NCBI RefSeq assembly: GCF_004765605.1
Contig: NZ_SRLC01000002.1
Coordinates: forward strand, 1,550,001 to 1,614,000
Direction of reading: 5' to 3'
Origin: Hymenobacter aquaticus
GTDB lineage: Bacteria > Bacteroidota > Bacteroidia > Cytophagales > Hymenobacteraceae
Length of the DNA: 64,000 nucleotides
Part shown: one piece after another, positions 25,601-32,515 of the stretch
How positions within the stretch are numbered: the first letter of the stretch is position 1
How the letters are laid out: each line of letters opens with the position of its first letter
Program-made: the position numbers and the translations under genes
The notes under the pieces: generated by a model
What the model was told of the DNA's origin: nothing
The model's input: only the letters and a program-made list of their open reading frames with translations
Databases searched by the model: none

Positions 25601-25840
25601 ATCGGTGGTTACGCCGTTGGTCGTGCCCTTTTCGAGGACGGTCACGCCGGGCATGGGCTGGCCTTTCTCATCGACCACCCGCCCACTCACGGGGGCGGCC
25701 ACTGGCGCTGAGGCCCGGGCCGCATCCGGGGTAGGAGCGGGATGCGCCGCCGCGTCAGGAGATACTGCCGGAAGCAGGAGCAAACCACATAGCGCGGCGG
25801 GCAGGGTCAGCCTACGGATTCTGAGTAAGGAGTACTTCAT
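22688..25840 (-). CDS. SusC/RagA family TonB-linked outer membrane protein
   Basis: A 1050-residue TonB-dependent transporter of the SusC type, which imports oligosaccharides through the outer membrane with its SusD partner. I start it at the ATG at 25840 (MKYSLLRIRRLTLP), which opens a signal peptide; the frame runs on to 26029 through operator DNA. A carboxypeptidase-regulatory-like domain (GRVVDEKGQPMPGVTV near residue 55) is followed by the plug, with the SusC signature GANGVIIITTKKG near 250, and then the 22-strand barrel ending in the aromatic-terminated SFTLGIQAGF. Two LacI-type operators lie 75 and 364 bp upstream. Confidence 0.95.
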   Translation of the reverse strand: MKYSLLRIRRLTLPAALCGLLLLPAVSPDAAAHPAPTPDAARASAPVAAPVSGRVVDEKGQPMPGVTVLEKGTTNGVTTDADGRYTLTVADNATLTFSFVGYLSQDVPVSGRGEVNVALAVDAKQLSEVVVVGYLTQNRQDVTGSVASVSAQEVRRAPVASVGEAIQGRLPGVQVSNSGLPGQAPNINIRGLGTIASGSGPLYVIDGLWVQNQSGQRDFNPADVESVQVLKDAAALAPYGASGANGVIIITTKKGRSGPPSVSFSANGGVQNIIRRLDLANAQQWAAINNQAYDNTGQPRQPFAANLPAGIDTDWQDEFFRQGSVQDYNLGFSGGAENSNYNVTGGYFRQSGTVVGPKFDRYSFRVNTGFNRGRFRIGENMLLTRTNQTRLNYAPLTGSPFINLPQLLPVTRVFDSGVPGGYGIGNANASTFATNPIALQELFNNTGVSNRLQGNVYAEVSLFDFLRYRLNLATEYHGFHDREKRQFGVWRLNDPTTPSSYAENQGNELFGMAEHTLTFDKSLGDHNLTAVAGYSQQRFEQEFTRGVNFEYGRGPTYYWALDAGSQTPQAIGSSFVWSKRSYFAQLSYDYNQRYLVTAAFRRDGSSRVDPANRWGNFGAASVGWRISREAFFENVGVVSDLKLRASYGRLGNDVLNGAYGGSYLSQGFINPNANYVLGGSIQNGAIQTAYSSTGIKWEDRRTTNVGFDAGFLENRLTLAADYYVSKTYNALINPDLPLTFGNAGPNPFRNLGKLENKGLEFVLGYTDTRHPFRYGATANLTTLKNTVLDLGTAAGESTGAPNFFNGGPQEITRTEVGHEIGSFYLYQFDGIYQTGDQGIPAGLKPGDVRYKDLNGDGLITPDKDRAHVGRVFPKFQYGLNLTLGYGAFDLTAFVQGVQGNDVFNVAKTWYEQTSNNTNYLADFSPWTPTNPSNTTPRALRSGGNAGDAPGYNDRFNTTRWLEDGSYARLKNLQIGFTVPKPLLERTKYMASLRVFATGQNLFTITDYSGYDPETIGSGTFNTLGNNLARGVDDGSYPNLRSFTLGIQAGF

Positions 25841-25914
25841 AGCGGAAATGGGTAGAGGTGGGGAGGAAAGAAGCGGAAAAGCGTTGCAGGCGTGTACTTC
25901 GGTACTCACAAATC

Positions 25915-25928
25915 CGCAAACGTTTGCG
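25915..25928. promoter_or_regulatory. LacI-type operator upstream of susC
   Basis: Perfect 14-bp palindrome CGCAAACGTTTGCG centred 82 bp upstream of the susC ATG. It is one of four near-identical sites in the locus. The central CG and AAACGTTT core are typical of LacI-family operators. Confidence 0.8.
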
Positions 25929-26040
25929 TTGTAAGGCAGCATGAAAGCCTCTTCTTCAACTGGCAAGAGGCCCCGACGGGAAGCGTGGCAGGCAGCTACC
26001 ACGGCGGTATCCGGGTGAGCTAAAGGCAATATTCCGGAGT

Positions 26041-26062
26041 AACTATAGACACTAATATAGTT
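26041..26062. repeat. AT-rich inverted repeat AACTATA/TATAGTT
   Basis: Perfect 7-bp arms separated by 8 bp, in the AT-rich stretch (26030-26110) between the two susC operators. It may be part of the promoter or bind a second regulator; no assignment is possible. Confidence 0.4.
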
Positions 26063-26203
26063 AATGTCAGGAAATTGTATTACTTATTTCTAGTAAAATA
26101 CCAGTGTTGTGCTGGGCGGCTTCGTTGTGCCGGCCCAGCAAGAGCTTCCGGTCCGCGTCTGGCTCGCCGCGCTGTGAGTAGTCGGAGCGGGTGCTGATGG
26201 ACT

Positions 26204-26217
26204 CGCAAACGTTTGCG
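26204..26217. promoter_or_regulatory. LacI-type operator, distal susC site
   Basis: Identical 14-bp palindrome CGCAAACGTTTGCG, 289 bp centre to centre from the susC-proximal site and 50 bp past the stop of the GH5-like gene. The pair could be joined by a repressor loop. Confidence 0.75.
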
Positions 26218-26267
26218 CGGAATGGCTGGACATTGCGGCGTAATGAACACCCACCTGACCGGTGGCG

Positions 26268-27371
26268 CTATCGGCCGTTCAGCCTGCGGATCAGCTCCGT
26301 TTCTTCCTTGCGGTAGGGCGTACCATCACGCCGGAACACCTCGTGAAACCACTCGGCCGGCTCGCTGCCGTCGGGCAAAGGCGTATCCCACTGGTACTTG
26401 GTGTTCGTCTTGCCGTCGACCAAGCCCCAGTTGATGGCCCCCACATTCTGCGTTTTGAGCATGGGCATGATGGTGGCGAAGCGCGAGTTGCGGGGCCGCG
26501 CCATATATTCGGTGCAGATCAGCGGGCGGCCGTGGGTTTCCAGCAGCTCGATCAGGCGCTGATGAATGGCTGCCTCGTCGTAGCTGTGGTAGGTGATGAT
26601 GTCCGAGTGCAGGGCCTGGTAGGTGTTCAGCGCCTGGAAGTCCCAGGCCCACAAACCCACGCTCAGCGGCTGGTCGGGGTCGACGGCCCGGGCCCAGGCA
26701 AACACGTTGCGCAGCAGGGGCAGCGAGGCCGTGAGCTTGCCCGAATTGCCGGGCTCGTTGTATAAGTCCCAGAGTAGAATGCGCTTATCGTGCCTGAAGC
26801 TGCTAAGCACGTCCTGCACGTAGGGCCGCAGGGCCATGAACGTGGCCGAGTCGCGCGAGGCCGGGTCGCCGGGGTCCTGCAGCCAGCCGGAGTTGTGGAT
26901 GCCGGGTTTCGGCGTGGGCTGCGCCCCAATGGTGGCCTGCTTGTTCCAGCAGTCGTCGAAAAAGACGAACATCGTCTGGATGTGGTGCTTATCGGCCAGG
27001 GCCAGGTAGGTATTCAGGCGCTCCTTGAAGCCTTTGGGGTCCTGTTTCCAGGCCAGGCTGTGCAGAAATACCCGCATGGTGTTAAAGCCGATACCCTCGG
27101 CCCAGCCCAGTTCCCGGTCGATGGTGACCGGGTCGAAGGTCGCGGCCTGCCACATTTCCAGCTGGTTGATGGCCGTACTGGGTGTGAAGTTGGCCCCGCT
27201 GATCCAAGGGTGGGCCCTGTACCAGGCCTGCGCCCGAGCCGCCGTCCAGCGCTGTCCGGCGGGCTGCGCTGCGCGGGCAGCGTGCGTTTTTCCCGTCGCC
27301 GCCCGGGGTTGCTGGGCATAAGACGAACCACCGGCCAACAGTACGAAAAGAAACAGTAGAAGCTTCTTCAT
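26268..27371 (-). CDS. GH5-like glycoside hydrolase (secreted)
   Basis: A 367-residue (beta/alpha)8-barrel hydrolase of the GH5/clan A type, of the group often named 1,4-beta-xylanase or cellulase-like. The signal peptide is MKKLLLFLFVLLAGGSSYAQ. The acid/base Glu lies in LLWDLYNEPGNS near residue 208 and the nucleophile Glu in PLICTEYMARP near 283. FNTMRVFLHSLAW near 95 and ITYHSYDE near 258 are also clan motifs. It should cut internal or terminal beta-linkages of the polymer handled by this locus. It sits between the susC operators and its own operator, which lies 27 bp upstream of its ATG. Confidence 0.8.
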   Translation of the reverse strand: MKKLLLFLFVLLAGGSSYAQQPRAATGKTHAARAAQPAGQRWTAARAQAWYRAHPWISGANFTPSTAINQLEMWQAATFDPVTIDRELGWAEGIGFNTMRVFLHSLAWKQDPKGFKERLNTYLALADKHHIQTMFVFFDDCWNKQATIGAQPTPKPGIHNSGWLQDPGDPASRDSATFMALRPYVQDVLSSFRHDKRILLWDLYNEPGNSGKLTASLPLLRNVFAWARAVDPDQPLSVGLWAWDFQALNTYQALHSDIITYHSYDEAAIHQRLIELLETHGRPLICTEYMARPRNSRFATIMPMLKTQNVGAINWGLVDGKTNTKYQWDTPLPDGSEPAEWFHEVFRRDGTPYRKEETELIRRLNGR

Positions 27372-27396
27372 AAGGCAAGGGTTGGAGAAAGGAATT

Positions 27397-27408
27397 ACAA
27401 ACGTTTGC
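27397..27408. promoter_or_regulatory. LacI-type operator upstream of the GH5-like gene
   Basis: Core palindrome CAAACGTTTG at 27398-27407 in the context ACAAACGTTTGC, one outer position off the perfect site. It lies 27 bp upstream of the ATG of the GH5-like gene on the minus strand, where binding would block transcription. Confidence 0.7.
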
Positions 27409-27486
27409 GTACACTTATAACTGGTATACCCTGGTGACGTTGGGAAGCGACTGCCCCGGGCAAATTGGCAACAGAAAGTAACCCAT

Positions 27487-27514
27487 TAGCATATTGTTTC
27501 TAAGATATATGCTA
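27487..27514. repeat. inverted repeat TAGCATAT/ATATGCTA
   Basis: Perfect 8-bp arms 12 bp apart in the AT-rich middle of the divergent region between the GH5-like and GH43 genes. It may be a binding site or part of a promoter. No other recognisable signal lies in 27409-27641. Confidence 0.4.
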
Positions 27515-27641
27515 TATTGTTCTCGGTACTTTGCTATTTATAGCTGTGGGGAGCATCAGGCTGCCAGTTCCGGGTGAGGTAGGAAGCGTTTATCCGGGAT
27601 ACTATATATTCTATAATGATCCGCTGTACGCGAATACGCAC

Positions 27642-27653
27642 GCAAACGTTTGC
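27642..27653. promoter_or_regulatory. LacI-type operator upstream of the divergent GH43 gene
   Basis: Perfect 12-bp palindrome GCAAACGTTTGC, 198 bp before the GH43 ATG and 245 bp from the operator of the GH5-like gene. AT-rich candidate -7 sequences (TATCCTTTG, TATTTTG) follow within about 20 bp, so binding should repress. Confidence 0.75.
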
Positions 27654-27851
27654 ATATCCTTTGTATTTTGTCGAAAGTGGAGGGGAAGCTGGCGTAAAAC
27701 GCTGGAATTAGCGGTTGGCTATTGCGTCTTCATCTCGTTCTGTCATCTGTTTTGCTTTTTCCAGCTCATTTGAAACCACCACTGTCCGTTACCGTCTGCA
27801 CCCGGGCGTGGCCTTTGCTTCCCACTCTTTCCAACCTAGCCGCTGCTGCTT

Positions 27852-28919
27852 ATGCCTTCCCGTCGTCATTTCCTTCAGCAGGCTGCCAGCGGCCTGGCAG
27901 CTTTGGCCCTGCATAGTCAGGCGGCCCGGGCCGCCGGCCGCACCTATACCAACCCGGTGTATGCCGGGCAGTTTCCCGACCCGTTCGTGCTGCGCCACCA
28001 GGGGCGCTACTACGCTTTCGGCACCACCGGGCAGGGGCGCACGGCCGACGGGCGCATTTTCACGGTGCTGACCTCGACCAATCTGGTGGACTGGCAGCCG
28101 GCGGGCGGGGCCCTGACCCCGCCGGAAGGCGCCACCGGGGCCGACTTCTGGGCACCGGAAGTGGTGTATCAGCAGGGCACCTTTTACATGTACTACTCCC
28201 TGGGCGGCGGGGCCATTGGCGCTTCGGTGGGACACCGGCTGCACGTGGCCACCAGCAAAACGCCGCAGGGACCCTACACCCAGGTGGCCCGGCTGGACGT
28301 GCCCGCCAGCAAGTTTACCATCGACGCCCATCCGTTTCGGGATACCGACGGGCAGTGGTACCTGTTTTACGCCCGCGACTTTATCGACTCGGACCACGGC
28401 TACCGGCCCGGCACCGGCCTGGTCGTGGACCGGCTCCTGGACATGACGCGCCTGGCCGGGGAAAGCCGCACGGTGATGCGGGCCCGGCACGACTGGACGG
28501 TGTTCGAGAAAAACCGCCTCATGCCGCTCTACGACAACCGCACGTTTGCCGAGTGGCACACCCTGGAAGGGCCTTTCGTGCGCCGGCACGCGGGCAAGTA
28601 CTACTGCTTCTACAGCGGGGCCAACTTCCTGACGCCCCGCTACGGCGTCGACTATTGCGTGGCCGATTCGGTGCTGGGCCCGTACTCGGATGCCGGGGCG
28701 GAACAGGGGCCGCGGGTGCTGCACGCGGTGGCGGGCCACGTGCGCGGGCCGGGGCACCACTCGCACGTGCTTAGTCCGGATGGCAAAACCGAATACCTGG
28801 TGTACCACGCCTGGGACCCGGCCATGAAGGAACGGCAGCTGTGCATCGACAAGCTGGCCTGGACTGCCCAGGGGCCCCGCTGCCAGGGGCCAACCTATAC
28901 TCCGCAGCCCCTGCCCTAG
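27852..28919 (+). CDS. GH43 family glycoside hydrolase with Tat-type signal
   Basis: A 355-residue GH43 enzyme. Unlike its two lipoprotein cousins it begins MPSRRHFLQQAA, a twin-arginine (SRRHFL) signal, followed by a hydrophobic stretch and AARA, so it is probably exported folded. The catalytic residues are indicated by AGQFPDPFVL near residue 40 (Asp), FTIDAHPF near 156 (Asp) and LEGPFV near 238 (Glu). It is a single-domain enzyme, likely arabinan- or xylan-directed. It is divergent from the GH5-like gene, with an operator upstream, and precedes the LacI gene by 148 bp. Confidence 0.9.
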   Translation: MPSRRHFLQQAASGLAALALHSQAARAAGRTYTNPVYAGQFPDPFVLRHQGRYYAFGTTGQGRTADGRIFTVLTSTNLVDWQPAGGALTPPEGATGADFWAPEVVYQQGTFYMYYSLGGGAIGASVGHRLHVATSKTPQGPYTQVARLDVPASKFTIDAHPFRDTDGQWYLFYARDFIDSDHGYRPGTGLVVDRLLDMTRLAGESRTVMRARHDWTVFEKNRLMPLYDNRTFAEWHTLEGPFVRRHAGKYYCFYSGANFLTPRYGVDYCVADSVLGPYSDAGAEQGPRVLHAVAGHVRGPGHHSHVLSPDGKTEYLVYHAWDPAMKERQLCIDKLAWTAQGPRCQGPTYTPQPLP

Positions 28920-28975
28920 AAAGCCAGCTACCTGTTTCCGTCCCGTAGCTCGTGAGCACAGAAGCGCAAATTTCC

Positions 28976-28986
28976 CGCAAATTTTG
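28976..28986. promoter_or_regulatory. degenerate operator-like site upstream of the LacI gene
   Basis: GCAAATTTTGC keeps both GCAAA/TTTGC half-sites of the locus operator but with one central base in place of CG. It lies about 80 bp before the LacI-family start and could allow autoregulation. The changed spacing makes this weak. Confidence 0.3.
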
Positions 28987-29067
28987 CTTTGCTTAGCCGA
29001 CTATTTGCGTAGCTGTTGCGCAGTTGGCACGCAGTGCTGTTTTCTCATTTGTCAATTACTTACGATT

Positions 29068-30111
29068 GTGGCCCGCGCAAAAGCATCTATTTCGGATTTG
29101 GCTAAGCAGTTGGGAGTGTCGGTTTCTACCGTTTCCCGGGCGCTGAGCGACCATCCTGCCATCAGCGCGGCTACCAAGAAGAAGGTGGGCAAGCTGGCCG
29201 AGGAGCTGCACTACCAGCCCAACCACATGGCTGCGGGGCTCCGCAAAGGCCGCAGCAACCTGCTGGGCGTAATCGTGCCCCACATCGACGGGCACTTCTT
29301 TACGATGGTGGTCAAGGGCATCGAAACCGTGGCCTCCAAGGCGGGTTTCAACGTGATGATCTGCCAGTCGAACGAGGACGTGAAGCACGAGCAGAAGAAT
29401 ATTGAGTCATTGCTCAGTGCCCAGGTTGAGGGCATTCTGGTGTCGTTGGCCCGCAATACGCTCGACTTTAAGCATTTCGACAAGGTGCGCAAGCAGGAAA
29501 TTCCCCTGGTCTTCTTCGACCGGGTGCTCGACGGGCTCGACGTCAGCGCCGTGGTCATCGACGACCGGGAGGGCGCTTACCAGTCCACGAGGCACCTGCT
29601 GGCCCAGGGCTGCCGCCGCATCGCGCACTTCGGCGGGCCGCTGCATTTGAACATCTACAAAAACCGGCGCCTGGGCTACGTCGACGCGCTGCTGGAAGCC
29701 GGTTTGCCCGTGGAGGAGGAGCTGATTTTCCACTGCGACATGACCCAGGAAGATGGCGTGACGGGCATGCAGCAGATGTTGCGGCTGAAAAAGCGGCCCG
29801 ACGCCATCTTTTCTTCCAGCGACTTTTCCATCGTGGGGGCTATGCAGGAGCTGAAGCGCCACGGGCTGCGGGCCCCGCAGGACATGGCCCTGGCCGGGTT
29901 CAGCAACGAAACCTTCACGTCCCTGACCGAGCCCATGCTGACCTCCGTGGATCAGCGCTGCGAGCAGATGGGGCAGGCCGCCGTGCGGCTGTTCCTGGAG
30001 ATGCGGGAGGAGCGCAGCTCCTTGTTTTCGCCCCGCCGCATCGTGCTGCAACCCGACTTGCTGATTCGGGGCTCGTCGTTGCGGGCAGTGAAGGAGGCGG
30101 TGGGGAAGTAG
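29068..30111 (+). CDS. LacI family transcriptional regulator
   Basis: A 347-residue repressor-type regulator. The N-terminal helix-turn-helix is clear (SISDLAKQLGVSVSTVSRAL, residues 7-26), followed by the hinge (HYQPNHMAAGLRKG) and a periplasmic-binding-protein-like sensor domain (LLGVIVPHIDGHFF onward). The GTG at 29068 places the helix-turn-helix at the normal distance from the N-terminus; a longer frame from 28984 adds Cys-rich, non-family sequence. It lies at the right edge of the polysaccharide locus. It is the obvious candidate to bind the four GCAAACGTTTGC sites and to respond to a sugar released by the locus enzymes. Confidence 0.92.
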   Translation: MARAKASISDLAKQLGVSVSTVSRALSDHPAISAATKKKVGKLAEELHYQPNHMAAGLRKGRSNLLGVIVPHIDGHFFTMVVKGIETVASKAGFNVMICQSNEDVKHEQKNIESLLSAQVEGILVSLARNTLDFKHFDKVRKQEIPLVFFDRVLDGLDVSAVVIDDREGAYQSTRHLLAQGCRRIAHFGGPLHLNIYKNRRLGYVDALLEAGLPVEEELIFHCDMTQEDGVTGMQQMLRLKKRPDAIFSSSDFSIVGAMQELKRHGLRAPQDMALAGFSNETFTSLTEPMLTSVDQRCEQMGQAAVRLFLEMREERSSLFSPRRIVLQPDLLIRGSSLRAVKEAVGK

Positions 30112-30189
30112 GGCGTGGCAACGCCTGCTGACCGGGTGGCAATGGCTAATGACCTAGTGACAATGCGTTGTAACGAGGTATCAATGGCC
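30112..30189 (+). repeat. short array of the 21-bp repeat, right edge of the polysaccharide locus
   Basis: Three 21-bp units (30127-30147, 30148-30168, 30169-30189) plus a partial one, in the same orientation as the larger array at 17794-18066. Matching cores include TGACCGGGTGGCAATGG and AACGAGGTATCAATGGCC. They are more degenerate than the left array and start directly after the LacI-family stop codon. Confidence 0.75.
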
Positions 30190-30300
30190 GCTGGCGGGGA
30201 CGCGAGGCTCACGCGTGCTTTGGAAACTTTGGTTGTTAGCAGGCGGGGCGGGGCAATTCGCCGCAAAGCTGCTCAGGCGTAGCCGAGCGACTGCCGGAGC

Positions 30301-30681
30301 CTATGAGATGGGATTCTCAAACAGCCCGATTACCTCGATTACCTCGCACACGGCCATGCGCCGGGGCCCTTCCACGAAATACCCCCGCACGCCCGGTTTG
30401 ATATGCCGCTGATGAAAAGCCCGGGAGGTGGGAAGTATGATAAACATATCGGCCAGCCCATACATCGGCACCGGCCCATCGGTCAGCATTGCGCCGTCAG
30501 GGAGCAGGATTTCCGGCCAGATGATGAAAGTACTGGTCGATATGGCCTTGTCGTCGTAGCGAAAATCCCAGCGGATGTGCTGAGGCGCGGGATTATACCG
30601 TCCGCTTTCCTCAGCGCTGTACATCGTGTAGCTGACGCGAAAATCAGGGCGATGACCACTCATTTGCGTATAGGATTCCAT
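30301..30681 (-). CDS. hypothetical protein, 126 residues
   Basis: A small soluble protein of unknown function starting MESYTQMSGHRPDFRVSY. It has no signal peptide or membrane segment. Aromatic and Pro-rich stretches (YNPAPQHIRWDFRYDD near residue 29) alternate with short beta-like segments, and GVRGYFVEGPRR near 100 suggests a small beta-barrel. It lies between the right 21-bp array and parA on the same strand as parA, but a terminator separates them, so it needs its own promoter. The composition is protein-like with no better frame opposite. I do not recognise a family. Confidence 0.6.
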   Translation of the reverse strand: MESYTQMSGHRPDFRVSYTMYSAEESGRYNPAPQHIRWDFRYDDKAISTSTFIIWPEILLPDGAMLTDGPVPMYGLADMFIILPTSRAFHQRHIKPGVRGYFVEGPRRMAVCEVIEVIGLFENPIS

Positions 30682-30714
30682 AGACTACGGCAGTATGAGT
30701 AATATGAGTAATAG

Positions 30715-30743
30715 AAAAGGCCCGCAATGTGTGCGGGCCTTTT
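30715..30743 (-). terminator. parA terminator
   Basis: Arms AAAAGGCCCGCA / TGCGGGCCTTTT with a 5-nt loop, 26 bp past the parA stop. It cuts parA off from anything downstream, so parA and parB cannot share one transcript here. Confidence 0.85.
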
Positions 30744-30769
30744 CTGTCTAGAATAACCAAATCAGGAGC

Positions 30770-31579
30770 TTACGCGGCCTCGCCTTCCGTGGCTTCGGGG
30801 GCGCCGGCGGCTTCCACGTTTTTCTCCACGATTTCGCGGGCCAGGTTGAGGTAGCTGATGCTGCCCTTGCTTTCGGCGTCGTGCAGGATGACGGGGATGC
30901 CGAACGAGGGCGACTCCGACAGCTTCACGTTGCGGGGAATGATGGTGTCGAAGACGAGCTGCTGGAAGTGCAGCTTTACTTCCTCCACCACCTGGTTGGA
31001 GAGGCGCAGGCGCACATCGTACATCGTGAGCAGGATGCCCTCGATTTCCAGCTCCTCGTTCAGGCGGCTCTGGATGATCTTGATGGTGTTGAGCAGCTTG
31101 CCCAGGCCTTCGAGGGCGAAATACTCGCACTGCACCGGCACGATTACCGAGTGGGCCGCCGTGAGGGCATTGACCGTAATCAGGCCCAGGGACGGGGAGC
31201 AGTCGATGATGATGAAGTCGTACTGGTCGATGAGGGGGCGCAGGGCGTCCTTCATCTTTTCCTCCCGGTTGGGCAGGTTGATCATCTCCACTTCGGCCCC
31301 GACGAGGTCGATGTGGGAAGGCATCAGGTCGAGGTGGGGCAGAATGTTGGTGTTCAGGATGATGTCCTGGGCATTGATGCCATCCACCATGCACTCGTAG
31401 ATGCTGTTTTCGATGTCCTTGGGGTCGAAGCCGACGCCCGAGGTGGCGTTAGCCTGCGGATCGGCATCCACCAGGAGCGTCCGGTACTCCAGCGCCGCCA
31501 GACTGGCTGCCAGGTTGATGGCCGAAGTGGTTTTGCCGACTCCGCCCTTCTGATTGGCTACCGCAATGATTTTTCCCAT
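30770..31579 (-). CDS. parA: chromosome-partitioning ATPase ParA
   Basis: A 269-residue ParA/Soj-type ATPase. It binds DNA as an ATP dimer and is driven by ParB to move chromosome origins apart. The deviant Walker A motif KGGVGKTTSAINLA is at about residues 11-24, followed by LLVDADPQANAT near 40 and the Walker B-like IIIDCSPSLG near 122. The ATG at 31579 (MGKIIAVANQKGG) is the standard start; the frame extends to 31663 only through intergenic repeats. Its terminator and the polysaccharide locus separate it from parB by some 13 kb, although the two are neighbours in most Bacteroidota. Confidence 0.95.
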   Translation of the reverse strand: MGKIIAVANQKGGVGKTTSAINLAASLAALEYRTLLVDADPQANATSGVGFDPKDIENSIYECMVDGINAQDIILNTNILPHLDLMPSHIDLVGAEVEMINLPNREEKMKDALRPLIDQYDFIIIDCSPSLGLITVNALTAAHSVIVPVQCEYFALEGLGKLLNTIKIIQSRLNEELEIEGILLTMYDVRLRLSNQVVEEVKLHFQQLVFDTIIPRNVKLSESPSFGIPVILHDAESKGSISYLNLAREIVEKNVEAAGAPEATEGEAA

Positions 31580-31583
31580 GAGG

Positions 31584-31676
31584 GGTGATGGTTGATTGTT
31601 AGTTGTTGATTGGTAGTTGTTGATTGTCGATTGTTCGCCTTGGCAACGATTAACAATCAACAATCAACTCCCTTCA
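31584..31676. repeat. inverted repeat of TTGATTGTTAG words upstream of parA
   Basis: TTGATTGTTAGTTGTTGATT-type words on the left are mirrored by TTAACAATCAACAATCAAC on the right around a short centre. It fills the space between the metal hydrolase stop and the parA start, so transcripts entering parA from upstream must pass a long hairpin. Confidence 0.7.
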
Positions 31677-31682
31677 TTCAAC

Positions 31683-32363
31683 TTATAAGGTAATCGTTTC
31701 GCCGACTTTCATCAGCACCAGCTCCTTGCCGGCGGCCGAGGCTTTGGCCTGGGCATCGGCGTGGTCGATGGCAATGGGGGGGAAGGTGTCGAAGTGCATG
31801 CCGACGATTTTGCCGGCGCCGGTCCAGTCGGCGGCCACCAGCGCGTCGTCGATGCCCATCGTGAAATGGTCGCCGATGGGCAGCAGGGCCGCATCCAGCT
31901 TATACCGCTCCCCGATGATTTTCATGTCGTAGGTCAGGGCCGTGTCGCCGGCGAAGTACAGCGTCTTGCCTTCCGACTCGATGATGAAGCCCGCCGCCAG
32001 GCCCGCGTAGGAGCCGTCGGGCAGGGAGGAGCTGTGGGCCGCGGCCACCAGCTTCACGGTGCCGAAGGGCAGCCGCACGGTGCCGCCCAGGTTCATCTGG
32101 TAGGTGGCTTTCAGGCCCTTCTCGCCAAACCAGCTCAGCAGCTCGACCATGCCCAGCAGGTCGGCGCCGGTGTTTTGGGCAATTTCCACGGTATCGGCTA
32201 CATGGTCGCCGTGGCCGTGGCTGAGGAAGATGTAGTCGGCCTCGATGGCAGCCACGTCGATGTCCTTGGCCAGCGGGTTGGGCCGGATAAACGGATCAAA
32301 GAGGATTTTGCTGCCACCGGTTTCGAGCAGGAAGCTTGCGTGGCCGTAATACGTCAGATTCAT
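31683..32363 (-). CDS. metal-dependent hydrolase, UPF0173 type (metallo-beta-lactamase fold)
   Basis: A 226-residue protein of the metallo-beta-lactamase fold. The ATG at 32363 (MNLTYYGHASFLL) gives the standard UPF0173 N-terminus; the frame is open to 32492 but that stretch overlaps the promoter. The zinc-binding HGHGDH motif lies near residue 52, the Asp ligand in YFAGDTALTYD near 146 and a further histidine in GMHFDTFPP near 190. Relatives are described as general metal-dependent hydrolases of unknown substrate and are cytosolic. It is divergent from the peptide-binding lipoprotein and lies upstream of parA on the same strand. Confidence 0.88.
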   Translation of the reverse strand: MNLTYYGHASFLLETGGSKILFDPFIRPNPLAKDIDVAAIEADYIFLSHGHGDHVADTVEIAQNTGADLLGMVELLSWFGEKGLKATYQMNLGGTVRLPFGTVKLVAAAHSSSLPDGSYAGLAAGFIIESEGKTLYFAGDTALTYDMKIIGERYKLDAALLPIGDHFTMGIDDALVAADWTGAGKIVGMHFDTFPPIAIDHADAQAKASAAGKELVLMKVGETITL

Positions 32364-32479
32364 AGAAAAGCGGTTGGCGGGAGGCTGCCGGAGAAACTGC
32401 TTTGCGGGAAAGCAGCCGCAAAAAGCAACGACCGGCGGAAAGACGACAACTATTAGCCAAAAGCTAGGAGCTATACGCT

Positions 32480-32497
32480 TAGTTTTGCACAAATATA
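32480..32497. promoter_or_regulatory. divergent, nearly abutting -7 elements
   Basis: TAGTTTTG (32480-32487, plus strand, for the peptide-binding lipoprotein) and TATATTTG (32497-32490, minus strand, for the metal hydrolase) both match TAnnTTTG fully and lie 2 bp apart. Polymerases at the two promoters would exclude each other. Neither has a clear -33 box. Confidence 0.5.
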
Positions 32498-32515
32498 AGC
32501 GATTCCCCCGTTCCC

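Noticed and set aside
28920..29067. A confident promoter for the LacI-family gene
   Set aside because: Only partial TAnnTTTG matches are present, such as TATTTG and TACGATTG, and none stands out.
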